A DNA stretch of 64,000 nucleotides from Ptiloglossa arizonensis (Eukaryota; Arthropoda; Insecta; Hymenoptera; Colletidae). Shown here one piece after another: positions 23,961 to 37,380 of the stretch (its first letter is position 1; each line of letters begins with the position of its first letter). The position numbers and the translations under genes were made by a program. The stretch covers positions 248,001-312,000 of the forward strand of contig NW_027478900.1 in assembly GCF_051014685.1 (NCBI RefSeq). The letters are read 5' to 3'. The notes beneath the pieces were generated by a model. The model ran no database searches. It was not told where the DNA came from and worked only from the letters and a program-made list of their open reading frames with translations.

Positions 23961-25238
23961 AGCCGTTCTAGTTATTCGTTTCAAGCATCAGAACTGCCAA
24001 ATTTTGAGTTTCTCAAGCGTTTCTTACCTCCAAACTGCCATATCACGCGAACGGATTGACCAATCCGCAAAATTTCTGTTGCATCTGAAAGTAGAAACTC
24101 GCCCGATTACATCGGTATGCGCACTTTTCCCCTAGGCCGTTCTAGTTATTCGTTTCAAGCATCAGAACTGCTCAAATTTTGAGTTTCTCAAGCGTTTCTT
24201 ACATCCAAACTGCCATATCCCGCGAACAGATTGACCAATCCGCAAAATTTCTGTTGCATCTGAAAATAGAAACTCGCCCGATTACAACGGTAGGTGTAGT
24301 TTTCCCCTAGGCCGTTCTAGTTATTCGTTTCAAGCATCAGAACTGCGCAAATTTTGAGTTTCTCAAGCGTTTCTTACCTCCAAACTGCCATATCTCGCGA
24401 ACGGATTGACCAATCCGCAAGATTTCTGTTGCATCTGAAAGTAGAGACTCGCCCGATTACAACGGTATGTGTAGTTTTCCCCTAGGCCGTTCTAGTTATT
24501 CGTTTCAAGCATCAGAACTGAGAAAATTTTGAGTTTCTCAAGCGTTTCTTATATCCAAACTGCCATATCTCGCGAACGGATTGACCAATCCGCAAAATTT
24601 CTGTTGCATCTGAAAGTAGAAACTCGCCCGATTACAACGGTATGCGCACTTTTCCCCTAGGCCGTTCTAGTTATTCGTTTCAAGCATCAGAACTGCGCAA
24701 ATTTTGAGTTTCTCAAGCGTTTCTTACCTCCAAACTGCCATATCTCGCGAACGGATTGACCAATCCGCAAAATTTCTGTTGCATCTGAAAGTAGAAACTC
24801 GCCCGATTACATCGGTATGCGCACTTTTCCCCTAGGCCGTTCTAGTTATTCGTTTCAAGCATCAGAACTGCGCAAATTTTGAGTTTCTCAAGCGTTTCTT
24901 ACATCCAAACTGCCATATCCCGCGAACAGATTGACCAATCCGCAAAATTTCTGTTGCATCTGAAAATAGAAACTCGCCCGATTACAACGGTAGGTGTAGT
25001 TTTCCCCTAGGCCGTTCTAGTTATTCGTTTCAAGCATCAGAACTGCGCAAATTTTGAGTTTCTCAAGCGTTTCTTACCTCCAAACTGCCATATCTCGCGA
25101 ACGGATTGACCAATCCGCAAGATTTCTGTTGCATCTGAAAGTAGAGACTCGCCCGATTACAACGGTATGTGTAGTTTTCCCCTAGGCCGTTCTAGTTATT
25201 CGTTTCGAGCATCAGAACTGCGCAAATTTTGAGTTTCT
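23110..25238. repeat. Interval between the copies of the 3.29-kb duplication
   Basis: Twelve or so monomers including the right part of the 523-bp repeat and two cycles of a 4-mer: gaactgaga/tatatcc, then acatcgg, then cccgcgaacag/gtaggtgtag, then ccgcaagatt/gagac/gtgtag. This 4-mer (700 bp) recurs widely between 24 and 64 kb. The 23110-24331 part is missing from the right-hand duplicate. Confidence 0.8.
23272..24810. repeat. 1.54-kb segment repeated at 33587-35125
   Basis: Shift 10315 bp. Both copies carry a double-deletion monomer, tctatactgcc with gaacgatcc, ccctaagcc (about 23957/34272), a single-deletion monomer, gaactgctcaaat, cccgcgaacag, gtaggtgtag and ccgcaagatt. A difference seen is gcaaagtttctg near 34909 in the right copy. 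A shorter piece with the same marks lies at about 31140-31720. Confidence 0.82.
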
Positions 25239-28200
25239 CAAGCGTCTCTTACATCCAAACTGCCATATCTCGCGAACGGATTGACCAATCCGCAAAATTT
25301 CTGTTGCATCTGAAAGTAGAAACTCGCCCGATTACAACGGTATGCGCACTTTTCCCCTAGGCCGTTCTAGTTATTCGTTTCAAGCATCAGAACTGCGCAA
25401 ATTTTGAGTTTCTCAAGCGTTTCTTACATCCAAACTGCCATATCTCGCGAACGGATTGACCAATCCGCAAAATTTCTGTTGCATCTGAAAGTAGAAACTC
25501 GCCCGATTACAAGGGTATGCGCACTTTTCCCCTAGGCCGTTCTAGTTATTCTTTTCAAGCATCAGAACTGCGCAAATTTTGAGGTTCTCAAGCGTTTCTT
25601 ACCTCCAAACTGCCATATCTCGGGAGCGGATTGACCAATCCGCAAAATTTCTGTTGCATCTGAAAGTAGAGACACGCCCGATTACAACGGTATGTGTAGT
25701 TTTCCCCTAGGCCGTTCTAGTTATTTGTTTCAAGCATCAGAACTGCGCAAATTTTGAGTTTCTCAAGCGTTTCTTACCCCCAAACTGCCATATCTCGCGA
25801 ACGGATTGACCAATCCGCAAAATTTCTGTTGCATCTGAAAGTAGAAACTCGCCCGATTACAACGGTATGCGCACTTTTCCCCTAGGCCGTTCCAGTTATT
25901 CGTTTCGAGCATCAGAACTGCGAAAATTTTGAATTTCTCAAGCGTTTCTTACATCCAAACTGCCATATCTCGCGAACGGATTGACCAATCCGCAAAATTT
26001 CTGTTGCATCTGAAAGTAGAAACTCGCCCGATTACAACGGTGTGCGCACTTTTCCCCTAGGCCGTTCTAGTTATTCGTTTCAAGCATCAGAACTGCGCAA
26101 ATTTTGAGTTTCTCAAGCGTTTCTTACCTCCAAACTGCCATATCTCGCGAACGGATTGACCAATTCGCAAAATTTCTGTTGCATCTGAAAGTAGAGACTC
26201 GCCCGATTACAACGGTATGTGTAGTTTTCCCCTAGGCCGTTCCAGTTATTCGTTTCGAGCATCAGAACTGCGAAAATTTTGAATTTCTCAAGCGTTTCTT
26301 ACATCTAAACTGCCATATCACGCGAACGGATTGACCGATCCGCAAAATTTCTGTTGCATCTGAAAGTAGAAACTCGCCCGATTACAACGGTATGCGCACT
26401 TTTCCCCTAGGCCGTTCTAGTTATCCGTTTCAAGCATCAGAACTGCGCAAATTTTGAGTTTCTCAAGCGTTTCTTACATCCTAACTGCCATATCTCGCGA
26501 ACGGATTGACCAATCCGCAAAATTTCTGTTGCATCTGAAAGTAGAAACTCGCCCGATTACATCGGTATGCGCACTTTTCCCCCAGGCCGTTCTAGTTATT
26601 CGGTTCAAGCATCAGAACTGCGCAAATTTTGAGTTTCTCAAGCGTTTCTTACATCCAAACTGCCATATCCCGCGAACAGATTGACCAATCCGCAAAATTT
26701 CTGTTGCATCTGAAAATAGAAACTCGCCCGATTACAACGGTAGGTGTAGTTTTCCCCTAGGCCGTTCTAGTTATTCGTTTCAAGCATCAGAACTGCGCAA
26801 ATTTTCAGTTTCTCAAGCGTTTCTTACCTCCAAACTGCCATATCTCGCGAACGGATTGACCAATCCGCAAGATTTCTGTTGCATCTGAAAGTAGAGACTC
26901 GCCCGATTACAACGGTATGTGTAGTTTTCCCCTAGGCCGTTCTAGTTATTCGTTTCGAGCATCAGAACTGCGCAAATTTTGAGTTTCTCAAGCGTTTCTT
27001 ACATCCAAACTGCCATATCTCGCGAACGGATTGACCAATCCGCAAAATTTCTGTTGCATCTGAAAGTAGAAACTCGCCCGATTACAACGGTATGCGCACT
27101 TTTCCCCTAGGCCGTTCTAGTTATTCTTTTCAAGCATCAGAACTGCGCAAATTTTGAGGTTCTCAAGCGTTTCTTACCTCAAAACTGCCATATCTCGCGA
27201 ACGGATTGACCAATCCGCAAAATTTCTGTTGCATCTGAATGTAGAGACACGCCCGATTACAACGGTATGTGTAGTTTTCCCCTAGGCCGTTCCAGTTATT
27301 CGTTTCGAGCAACAGAACTGCGAAAATTTTGAATTTCTCCAGCGTTTCTTACATCCAAACTGCCATATCTCGCGAACGGATTGACCAATCCGCAAAATTT
27401 CTGTTGCATCTGAAAGTCGAAACTCGCCCGATTACAACGGTATGCGCACTTTTCCCCTAGGCCGTTCTAGTTATTCGTTTCAAGCATCAGAACTGCGAAA
27501 ATTTTGAGTTTCTCAAGCGTTTCTTACCTCCAAACTGCCATATCTCGCGAACGGATTGAACAATCCGCAAAATTTCTGTTGCATCTGAAAGTAGAAACTC
27601 GCCCGATTACAGCGGTGAGCGCACTTTTCCCCTAGGCCGTTCCAGTTATTCGTTTCGAGCATCAGAACTGCGAAAATTTTGAATTTCTCAAGCGTTTCTT
27701 ACATCCAAACTGCCATATCTCGCGAACGGATTGACCAATCCGCAAAATTTCTGTTGCATCTGAAAGTAGAAACTCGCCCGATTACAACGGTGTGCGCACT
27801 TTTCCCCTAGGCCGTTCTAGTTATTCCTTTCAAGCATCAGAACTGCGCAAATTTTGAGTTTCTCAAGCGTTTCTTACCTCCAAACTGCCATATCTCGCGA
27901 ACGGATTGACCAATTCGCAAAATTTCTGTTGCATCTGAAAGTAGAGACTCGCCCGATTACAACGGTATGTGTAGTTTTCCCCTACGCCGTTCCAGTTATT
28001 CGTTTCGAGCATCAGAACTGCGAAAATTTTGAATTTCCCAAGCGTTTCTTACATCTAAACTGCCATATCACGCGAACGGATTGACCGATCCGCAAAATTT
28101 CTGTTGCATCTGAAAGTAGAAACTCGCCCGATTACAACGGTATGCGCACTTTTCCCCTAGGCCGTTCTAGTTATTCGTTTCAAGCATCAGAACTGAGAAA

Positions 28201-28529
28201 ATTTTGAGTTTCTCAAGCGTTTCTTATATCCAAACTGCCATATCTCGCGAACGGATTGACCAATCCGCAAAATTTCTGTTGCATCTGAAAGTAGAAACTC
28301 GCCCGATTACAACGGTATGCGCACTTTTCCCCTAGGCCGTTCTAGTTATTCGTTTCAAGCATCAGAACTGCCAAATTTTGAGTTTCTCAAGCGTTTCTTA
28401 CCTCCAAACTGCCATATCACGCGAAGGAAAGACCAATCCGCAAAATTTCTGTTGCATCTGAAAGTAGAAACTCGCCCGATTACAACGGTATGTGTAGTTT
28501 TCCCCTAGGCCGTTCCAGTTATTCGTTTC
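25239..28529. repeat. 3.29-kb segment duplicated 5.42 kb away (right copy)
   Basis: Right copy of 19820-23109, without the 1-bp deletion of the left copy. At 28530 the match jumps: the following 28530-29316 corresponds to 24332-25118. Relative to the left copy, 1222 bp (7 monomers minus 3 bp) is skipped at this junction, in exact monomer register. Confidence 0.85.
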
Positions 28530-29363
28530 AAGCATCAGAACTGCGCAAATTTTGAGTTTCTCAAGCGTTTCTTACCTCCAAACTGCCATATCTCGCGAAC
28601 GGATTGACCAATCCGCAAGATTTCTGTTGCATCTGAAAGTAGAGACTCGCCCGATTACAACGGTATGTGTAGTTTTCCCCTAGGCCGTTCTAGTTATTCG
28701 TTTCAAGCATCAGAACTGAGAAAATTTTGAGTTTCTCAAGCGTTTCTTATATCCAAACTGCCATATCTCGCGAACGGATTGACCAATCCGCAAAATTTCT
28801 GTTGCATCTGAAAGTAGAAACTCGCCCGATTACAACGGTATGCGCACTTTTCCCCTAGGCCGTTCTAGTTATTCGTTTCAAGCATCAGAACTGCGCAAAT
28901 TTTGAGTTTCTCAAGCGTTTCTTACCTCCAAACTGCCATATCTCGCGAACGGATTGACCAATCCGCAAAATTTCTGTTGCATCTGAAAGTAGAAACTCGC
29001 CCGATTACATCGGTATGCGCACTTTTCCCCTAGGCCGTTCTAGTTATTCGTTTCAAGCATCAGAACTGCGCAAATTTTGAGTTTCTCAAGCGTTTCTTAC
29101 ATCCAAACTGCCATATCCCGCGAACAGATTGACCAATCCGCAAAATTTCTGTTGCATCTGAAAATAGAAACTCGCCCGATTACAACGGTAGGTGTAGTTT
29201 TCCCCTAGGCCGTTCTAGTTATTCGTTTCAAGCATCAGAACTGCGCAAATTTTGAGTTTCTCAAGCGTTTCTTACCTCCAAACTGCCATATCTCGCGAAC
29301 GGATTGACCAATCCGCAAAATTTCTGTTGCATCTGAAAGTAGAAACTCGCCCGATTACAACGG
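27791..29363. repeat. 1573-bp HOR (9-mer), copy 1
   Basis: Nine monomers, one of them 173 bp. Marks repeated at +1573 are ttcctttcaag, cctacgcc, gaatttccc, the double-deletion monomer (28344/29917), ccgcaagatt and cccgcgaacag. The left limit follows the ggtgtgc/ggtatgc difference at 27790/29363. Confidence 0.88.
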
Positions 29364-30961
29364 TATGCGCACTTTTCCCCTAGGCCGTTCTAGTTATTCC
29401 TTTCAAGCATCAGAACTGCGCAAATTTTGAGTTTCTCAAGCGTTTCTTACCTCCAAACTGCCATATCTCGCGAACGGATTGACCAATTCGCAAAATTTCT
29501 GTTGCATCTGAAAGTAGAGACTCGCCCGATTACAACGGTATGTGTAGTTTTCCCCTACGCCGTTCCAGTTATTCGTTTCGAGCATCAGAACTGCGAAAAT
29601 TTTGAATTTCCCAAGCGTTTCTTACATCTAAACTGCCATATCACGCGAACGGATTGACCGATCCGCAAAATTTCTGTTGCATCTGAAAGTAGAAACTCGC
29701 CCGATTACAACGGTATGCGCACTTTTCCCCTAGGCCGTTCTAGTTATTCGTTTCAAGCATCAGAACTGAGAAAATTTTGAGTTTCTCAAGCGTTTCTTAT
29801 ATCCAAACTGCCATATCTCGCGAACGGATTGACCAATCCGCAAAATTTCTGTTGCATCTGAAAGTAGAAACTCGCCCGATTACAACGGTATGCGCACTTT
29901 TCCCCTAGGCCGTTCTAGTTATTCGTTTCAAGCATCAGAACTGCCAAATTTTGAGTTTCTCAAGCGTTTCTTACCTCCAAACTGCCATATCACGCGAAGG
30001 AAAGACCAATCCGCAAAATTTCTGTTGCATCTGAAAGTAGAAACTCGCCCGATTACAACGGTATGTGTAGTTTTCCCCTAGGCCGTTCCAGTTATTCGTT
30101 TCAAGCATCAGAACTGCGCAAATTTTGAGTTTCTCAAGCGTTTCTTACCTCCAAACTGCCATATCTCGCGAACGGATTGACCAATCCGCAAGATTTCTGT
30201 TGCATCTGAAAGTAGAGACTCGCCCGATTACAACGGTATGTGTAGTTTTCCCCTAGGCCGTTCTAGTTATTCGTTTCAAGCATCAGAACTGAGAAAATTT
30301 TGAGTTTCTCAAGCGTTTCTTATATCCAAACTGCCATATCTCGCGAACGGATTGACCAATCCGCAAAATTTCTGTTGCATCTGAAAGTAGAAACTCGCCC
30401 GATTACAATGGTATGCGCACTTTTCCCCTAGGCCGTTCTAGTTATTCGTTTCAAGCATCAGAACTGCGCAAATTTTGAGTTTCTCAAGCGTTTCTTACCT
30501 CCAAACTGCCATATCTCGCGAACGGATTGACCAATCCGCAAAATTTCTGTTGCATCTGAAAGTAGAAACTCGCCCGATTACATCGGTATGCGCACTTTTC
30601 CCCTAGGCCGTTCTAGTTATTCGTTTCAAGCATCAGAACTGCGCAAATTTTGAGTTTCTCAAGCGTTTCTTACATCCAAACTGCCATATCCCGCGAACAG
30701 ATTGACCAATCCGCAAAATTTCTGTTGCATCTGAAAATAGAAACTCGCCCGATTACAACGGTAGGTGTAGTTTTCCCCTAGGCCGTTCTAGTTATTCGTT
30801 TCAAGCATCAGAACTGCGCAAATTTTGAGTTTCTCAAGCGTTTCTTACCTCCAAACTGCCATATCTCGCGAACGGATTGACCAATCCGCAAAATTTCTGT
30901 TGCATCTGAAAGTAGAAACTCGCCCGATTACAACGGTATGCGCACTTTTCCCCTAGGCCGT
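29364..30961. repeat. 1573-bp HOR (9-mer), copy 2
   Basis: Second copy; the only difference noted is caatgg near 30409 against caacgg in copy 1. It ends at gtcctag followed by cgtttcaag where cctttcaag would start a third copy. Confidence 0.88.
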
Positions 30962-33586
30962 CCTAGTTATTCGTTTCAAGCATCAGAACTGAGAAAATTT
31001 TGAGTTTCTCAAGCGTTTCTTATATCCAAACTGCCATATCTCGCGAACGGATTGACCAATCCGCAAAATTTCTGTTGCATCTGAAAGTAGAAACTCGCCC
31101 GATTACAACGGTATGCGCACTTTTCCCCTAGGCCGTTCTAGTTATTCGTTTCAAGCATCAGAACTGCCAAATTTTGAGTTTCTCAAGCGTTTCTTACCTC
31201 CAAACTGCCATATCACGCGAAGGAAAGACCAATCCGCAAAATTTCTGTTGCATCTGAAAGTAGAAACTCGCCCGATTACAACGGTATGTGTAGTTTTCCC
31301 CTAGGCCGTTCCAGTTATTCGTTTCGAGCATCAGAACTGCGAAAATTTTGAATTTCTCAAGCGTTTCTTACATCTATACTGCCATATCACGCGAACGGAT
31401 TGAACGATCCGCAAAATTTCTGTTGCATCTGAAAGTAGAAACTCGCCCGATTACAACGGTATGCGCACTTTTCCCCTAGGCCGTTCTAGTTATTCGTTTC
31501 AAGCATCAGAACTGAGAAAATTTTGAGTTTCTCAAGCGTTTCTTATATCCAAACTGCCATATCTCGCGAACGGATTGACCAATCCGCAAAATTTCTGTTG
31601 CATCTGAAAGTAGAAACTCGCCCGATTACAACGGTATGCGCACTTTTCCCCTAAGCCGTTCTAGTTATTCGTTTCAAGCATCAGAACTGCCAAATTTTGA
31701 GTTTCTCAAGCGTTTCTTACCTCCAAACTGCCATATCTCGCGAACGGATTGACCAATCCGCAAGATTTCTGTTGCATCTGAAAGTAGAGACTCGCCCGAT
31801 TACAACGGTATGTGTAGTTTTCCCCTAGGCCGTTCTAGTTATTCGTTTCAAGCATCAGAACTGAGAAAATTTTGAGTTTCTCAAGCGTTTCTTATATCCA
31901 AACTGCCATATCTCGCGAACGGATTGACCAATCCGCAAAATTTCTGTTGCATCTGAAAGTAGAAACTCGCCCGATTACAACGGTATGCGCACTTTTCCCC
32001 TAGGCCGTTCTAGTTATTCGTTTCAAGCATCAGAACTGCGCAAATTTTGAGTTTCTCAAGCGTTTCTTACCTCCAAACTGCCATATCTCGCGAACGGATT
32101 GACCAATCCGCAAAATTTCTGTTGCATCTGAAAGTAGAAACTCGCCCGATTACATCGGTATGCGCACTTTTCCCCTAGGCCGTTCTAGTTATTCGTTTCA
32201 AGCATCAGAACTGCGCAAATTTTGAGTTTCTCAAGCGTTTCTTACATCCAAACTGCCATATCCCGCGAACAGATTGACCAATCCGCAAAATTTCTGTTGC
32301 ATCTGAAAATAGAAACTCGCCCGATTACAACGGTAGGTGTAGTTTTCCCCTAGGCCGTTCTAGTTATTCGTTTCAAGCATCAGAACTGCGCAAATTTTGA
32401 GTTTCTCAAGCGTTTCTTACCTCCAAACTGCCATATCTCGCGAACGGATTGACCAATCCGCAAGATTTCTGTTGCATCTGAAAGTAGAGACTCGCCCGAT
32501 TACAACGGTATGTGTAGTTTTCCCCTAGGCCGTTCTAGTTATTCGTTTCGAGCATCAGAACTGCGCAAATTTTGAGTTTCTCAAGCGTTTCTTACCTCCA
32601 AACTGCCATATCTCGCGAACGGATTGACCAATCCGCAAAATTTCTGTTGCATCTGAAAGTAGAAACTCGCCCGATTACAACGGTATGCGCACTTTTCCCC
32701 TAGGCCGTTCTAGTTATTCTTTTCAAGCATCAGAACTGCGCAAATTTTGAGGTTCTCAAGCGTTTCTTACCTCAAAACTGCCATATCTCGCGAACGGATT
32801 GACCAATCCGCAAAATTTCTGTTGCATCTGAATGTAGAGACACGCCCGATTACAACGGTATGTGTAGTTTTCCCCTAGGCCGTTCCAGTTATTCGTTTCG
32901 AGCAACAGAACTGCGAAAATTTTGAATTTCTCCAGCGTTTCTTACATCCAAACTACCATATCTCGCGAACGGATTGACCAATCCGCAAAATTTCTGTTGC
33001 ATCTGAAAGTAGAAACTCGCCCGATTACAACGGTGTGCGCACTTTTCCCCTAGGCCGTTCTAGTTATTCGTTTCAAGCATCAGAACTGCGCAAATTTTGA
33101 GTTTCTCAAGCGTTTCTTACCTCCAAACTGCCATATCTCGCGAACGGATTGACCAATTCGCAAAATTTCTGTTGCATCTGAAAGTAGAGACTCGCCCGAT
33201 TACAACGGTATGTGTAGTTTTCCCCTACGCCGTTCCAGTTATTCGTTTCGAGCATCAGAACTGCGAAAATTTTGAATTTCTCAAGCGTTTCTTACATCTA
33301 AACTGCCATATCACGCGAACGGATTGACCGATCCGCAAAATTTCTGTTGCATCTGAAAGTAGAGACTCGCCCGATTACAACGGTATGTGTAGTTTTCCCC
33401 TACGCCGTTCCAGTTATTCGTTTCGAGCATCAGAACTGCGAAAATTTTGAATTTCTCAAGCGTTTCTTACATCTAAACTGCCATATCACGCGAACGGATT
33501 GACCAATCCGCAAAATTTCTGTTGCATCTGAAAGTAGAAACTCGCCCGATTACAACGGTATGCGCACTTTTCCCCTAGGCCGTTCT
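30962..33586. repeat. Mosaic stretch of previously seen blocks
   Basis: 31140-31720 copies the double-deletion, tctatactgcc and ccctaagcc series. 31837-32580 matches 24494-25237 (shift 7343). 32712-33061 carries the gaggttc/tcaaaactgc and gcaacag/ctccagc pair. Two cctacgcc monomers then follow each other at a 350-bp spacing (33060-33587). All joins keep the monomer phase. No new sequence type appears. Confidence 0.78.
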
Positions 33587-35125
33587 AGTTATTCGTTTCA
33601 AGCATCAGAACTGAGAAAATTTTGAGTTTCTCAAGCGTTTCTTATATCCAAACTGCCATATCTCGCGAACGGATTGACCAATCCGCAAAATTTCTGTTGC
33701 ATCTGAAAGTAGAAACTCGCCCGATTACAACGGTATGCGCACTTTTCCCCTAGGCCGTTCTAGTTATTCGTTTCAAGCATCAGAACTGCCAAATTTTGAG
33801 TTTCTCAAGCGTTTCTTACCTCCAAACTGCCATATCACGCGAAGGAAAGACCAATCCGCAAAATTTCTGTTGCATCTGAAAGTAGAAACTCGCCCGATTA
33901 CAACGGTATGTGTAGTTTTCCCCTAGGCCGTTCCAGTTATTCGTTTCGAGCATCAGAACTGCGAAAATTTTGAATTTCTCAAGCGTTTCTTACATCTATA
34001 CTGCCATATCACGCGAACGGATTGAACGATCCGCAAAATTTCTGTTGCATCTGAAAGTAGAAACTCGCCCGATTACAACGGTATGCGCACTTTTCCCCTA
34101 GGCCGTTCTAGTTATTCGTTTCAAGCATCAGAACTGAGAAAATTTTGAGTTTCTCAAGCGTTTCTTATATCCAAACTGCCATATCTCGCGAACGGATTGA
34201 CCAATCCGCAAAATTTCTGTTGCATCTGAAAGTAGAAACTCGCCCGATTACAACGGTATGCGCACTTTTCCCCTAAGCCGTTCTAGTTATTCGTTTCAAG
34301 CATCAGAACTGCCAAATTTTGAGTTTCTCAAGCGTTTCTTACCTCCAAACTGCCATATCACGCGAACGGATTGACCAATCCGCAAAATTTCTGTTGCATC
34401 TGAAAGTAGAAACTCGCCCGATTACATCGGTATGCGCACTTTTCCCCTAGGCCGTTCTAGTTATTCGTTTCAAGCATCAGAACTGCTCAAATTTTGAGTT
34501 TCTCAAGCGTTTCTTACATCCAAACTGCCATATCCCGCGAACAGATTGACCAATCCGCAAAATTTCTGTTGCATCTGAAAATAGAAACTCGCCCGATTAC
34601 AACGGTAGGTGTAGTTTTCCCCTAGGCCGTTCTAGTTATTCGTTTCAAGCATCAGAACTGCGCAAATTTTGAGTTTCTCAAGCGTTTCTTACCTCCAAAC
34701 TGCCATATCTCGCGAACGGATTGACCAATCCGCAAGATTTCTGTTGCATCTGAAAGTAGAGACTCGCCCGATTACAACGGTATGTGTAGTTTTCCCCTAG
34801 GCCGTTCTAGTTATTCGTTTCAAGCATCAGAACTGAGAAAATTTTGAGTTTCTCAAGCGTTTCTTATATCCAAACTGCCATATCTCGCGAACGGATTGAC
34901 CAATCCGCAAAGTTTCTGTTGCATCTGAAAGTAGAAACTCGCCCGATTACAACGGTATGCGCACTTTTCCCCTAGGCCGTTCTAGTTATTCGTTTCAAGC
35001 ATCAGAACTGCGCAAATTTTGAGTTTCTCAAGCGTTTCTTACCTCCAAACTGCCATATCTCGCGAACGGATTGACCAATCCGCAAAATTTCTGTTGCATC
35101 TGAAAGTAGAAACTCGCCCGATTAC
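33587..35125. repeat. 1.54-kb segment, right copy of 23272-24810
   Basis: Ends where acaacggtaggtgtag replaces acatcggtatgcgc, fusing a gtaggtgtag tail directly to a ttcttttcaag monomer. That hybrid monomer (34984-35158) is a visible recombination product. Confidence 0.8.
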
Positions 35126-35140
35126 AACGGTAGGTGTAGT

Positions 35141-37380
35141 TTTCCCCTAGGCCGTTCTAGTTATTCTTTTCAAGCATCAGAACTGCGCAAATTTTGAGGT
35201 TCTCAAGCGTTTCTTACCTCAAAACTGCCATATCTCGCGAACGGATTGACCAATCCGCAAAATTTCTGTTGCATCTGAATGTAGAGACACGCCCGATTAC
35301 AACGGTATGTGTAGTTTTCCCCTAGGCCGTTCCAGTTATTCGTTTCGAGCAACAGAACTGCGAAAATTTTGAATTTCTCCAGCGTTTCTTACATCCAAAC
35401 TGCCATATCTCGCGAACGGATTGACCAATCCGCAAAATTTCTGTTGCATCTGAAAGTAGAAACTCGCCCGATTACAACGGTGTGCGCACTTTTCCCCTAG
35501 GCCGTTCTAGTTATTCGTTTCAAGCATCAGAACTGCGCAAATTTTGAGTTTCTCAAGCGTTTCTTACCTCCAAACTGCCATATCTCGCGAACGGATTGAC
35601 CAATTCGCAAAATTTCTGTTGCATCTGAAAGTAGAGACTCGCCCGATTACAACGGTATGTGTAGTTTTCCCCTACGCCGTTCCAGTTATTCGTTTCGAGC
35701 ATCAGAACTGCGAAAATTTTGAATTTCTCAAGCGTTTCTTACATCTAAACTGCCATATCACGCGAACGGATTGACCGATCCGCAAAATTTCTGTTGCATC
35801 TGAAAGTAGAAACTCGCCCGATTACAACGGTATGCGCACTTTTCCCCTAGGCCGTTCTAGTTATTCGTTTCAAGCATCAGAACTGCGCAAATTTTGAGTT
35901 TCTCAAGCGTTTCTTACCTCCAAACTGCCATATCACGCGAACGGATTGACCAATCCGCAAAATTTCTGTTGCATCTGAAAGTAGAAACTCGCCCGATTAC
36001 ATCCGTATGCGCACTTTTCCCCTAGGCCGTTCTAGTTATTCGTTTCAAGCATCAGAACTGCTCAAATTTTGAGTTTCTCAAGCGTTTCTTACATCCAAAC
36101 TGCCATATCCCGCGAACAGATTGACCAATCCGCAAAATTTCTGTTGCATCTGAAAGTAGAGACTCGCCCGATTACAACGGTATGTGTAGTTTTCCCCTAG
36201 GCCGTTCTAGTTATTCGTTTCGAGCATCAGAACTGCGCAAATTTTGAGTTTCTCAAGCGTTTCTTACCTCCAAACTGCCATATCTCGCGAACGGATTGAC
36301 CAATCCGCAAAATTTCTGTTGCATCTGAAAGTAGAAACTCGCCCGATTACAACGGTATGCGCACTTTTCCCCTAGGCCGTTCTAGTTATTCTTTTCAAGC
36401 ATCAGAACTGCGCAAATTTTGAGGTTCTCAAGCGTTTCTTACCTCAAAACTGCCATATCTCGCGAACGGATTGACCAATCCGCAAAATTTCTGTTGCATC
36501 TGAATGTAGAGACACGCCCGATTACAACGGTATGTGTAGTTTTCCCCTAGGCCGTTCCAGTTATTCGTTTCGAGCAACAGAACTGCGAAAATTTTGAATT
36601 TCTCCAGCGTTTCTTACATCCAAACTGCCATATCTCGCGAACGGATTGACCAATCCGCAAAATTTCTGTTGCATCTGAAAGTAGAAACTCGCCCGATTAC
36701 AACGGTGTGCGCACTTTTCCCCTAGGCCGTTCTAGTTATTCGTTTCAAGCATCAGAACTGCGCAAATTTTGAGTTTCTCAAGCGTTTCTTACCTCCAAAC
36801 TGCCATATCTCGCGAACGGATTGACCAATTCGCAAAATTTCTGTTGCATCTGAAAGTAGAGACTCGCCCGATTACAACGGTATGTGTAGTTTTCCCCTAC
36901 GCCGTTCCAGTTATTCGTTTCGAGCATCAGAACTGCGAAAATTTTGAATTTCTCAAGCGTTTCTTACATCTAAACTGCCATATCACGCGAACGGATTGAC
37001 CGATCCGCAAAATTTCTGTTGCATCTGAAAGTAGAAACTCGCCCGATTACAACGGTATGCGCACTTTTCCCCTAGGCCGTTCTAGTTATTCGTTTCAAGC
37101 ATCAGAACTGCGCAAATTTTGAGTTTCTCAAGCGTTTCTTACCTCCAAACTGCCATATCACGCGAACGGATTGACCAATCCGCAAAATTTCTGTTGCATC
37201 TGAAAGTAGAAACTCGCCCGATTACATCCGTATGCGCACTTTTCCCCTAGGCCGTTCTAGTTATTCGTTTCAAGCATCAGAACTGCTCAAATTTTGAGTT
37301 TCTCAAGCGTTTCTTACATCCAAACTGCCATATCCCGCGAACAGATTGACCAATCCGCAAAATTTCTGTTGCATCTGAAA
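35141..37380. repeat. 1225-bp HOR (7-mer), about 1.8 copies
   Basis: Copies at 35141-36365 and 36366-37380 (second copy incomplete). Marks at +1225 are tcaaaactgc (35219/36444), gcaacag with ctccagc, ggtgtgc, cctacgcc, acatccgtatg and gaactgctcaaat (36061/37286). Copy 1 ends in a hybrid monomer that passes from cccgcgaacag to gagactcg/gtgtag. Confidence 0.87.
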
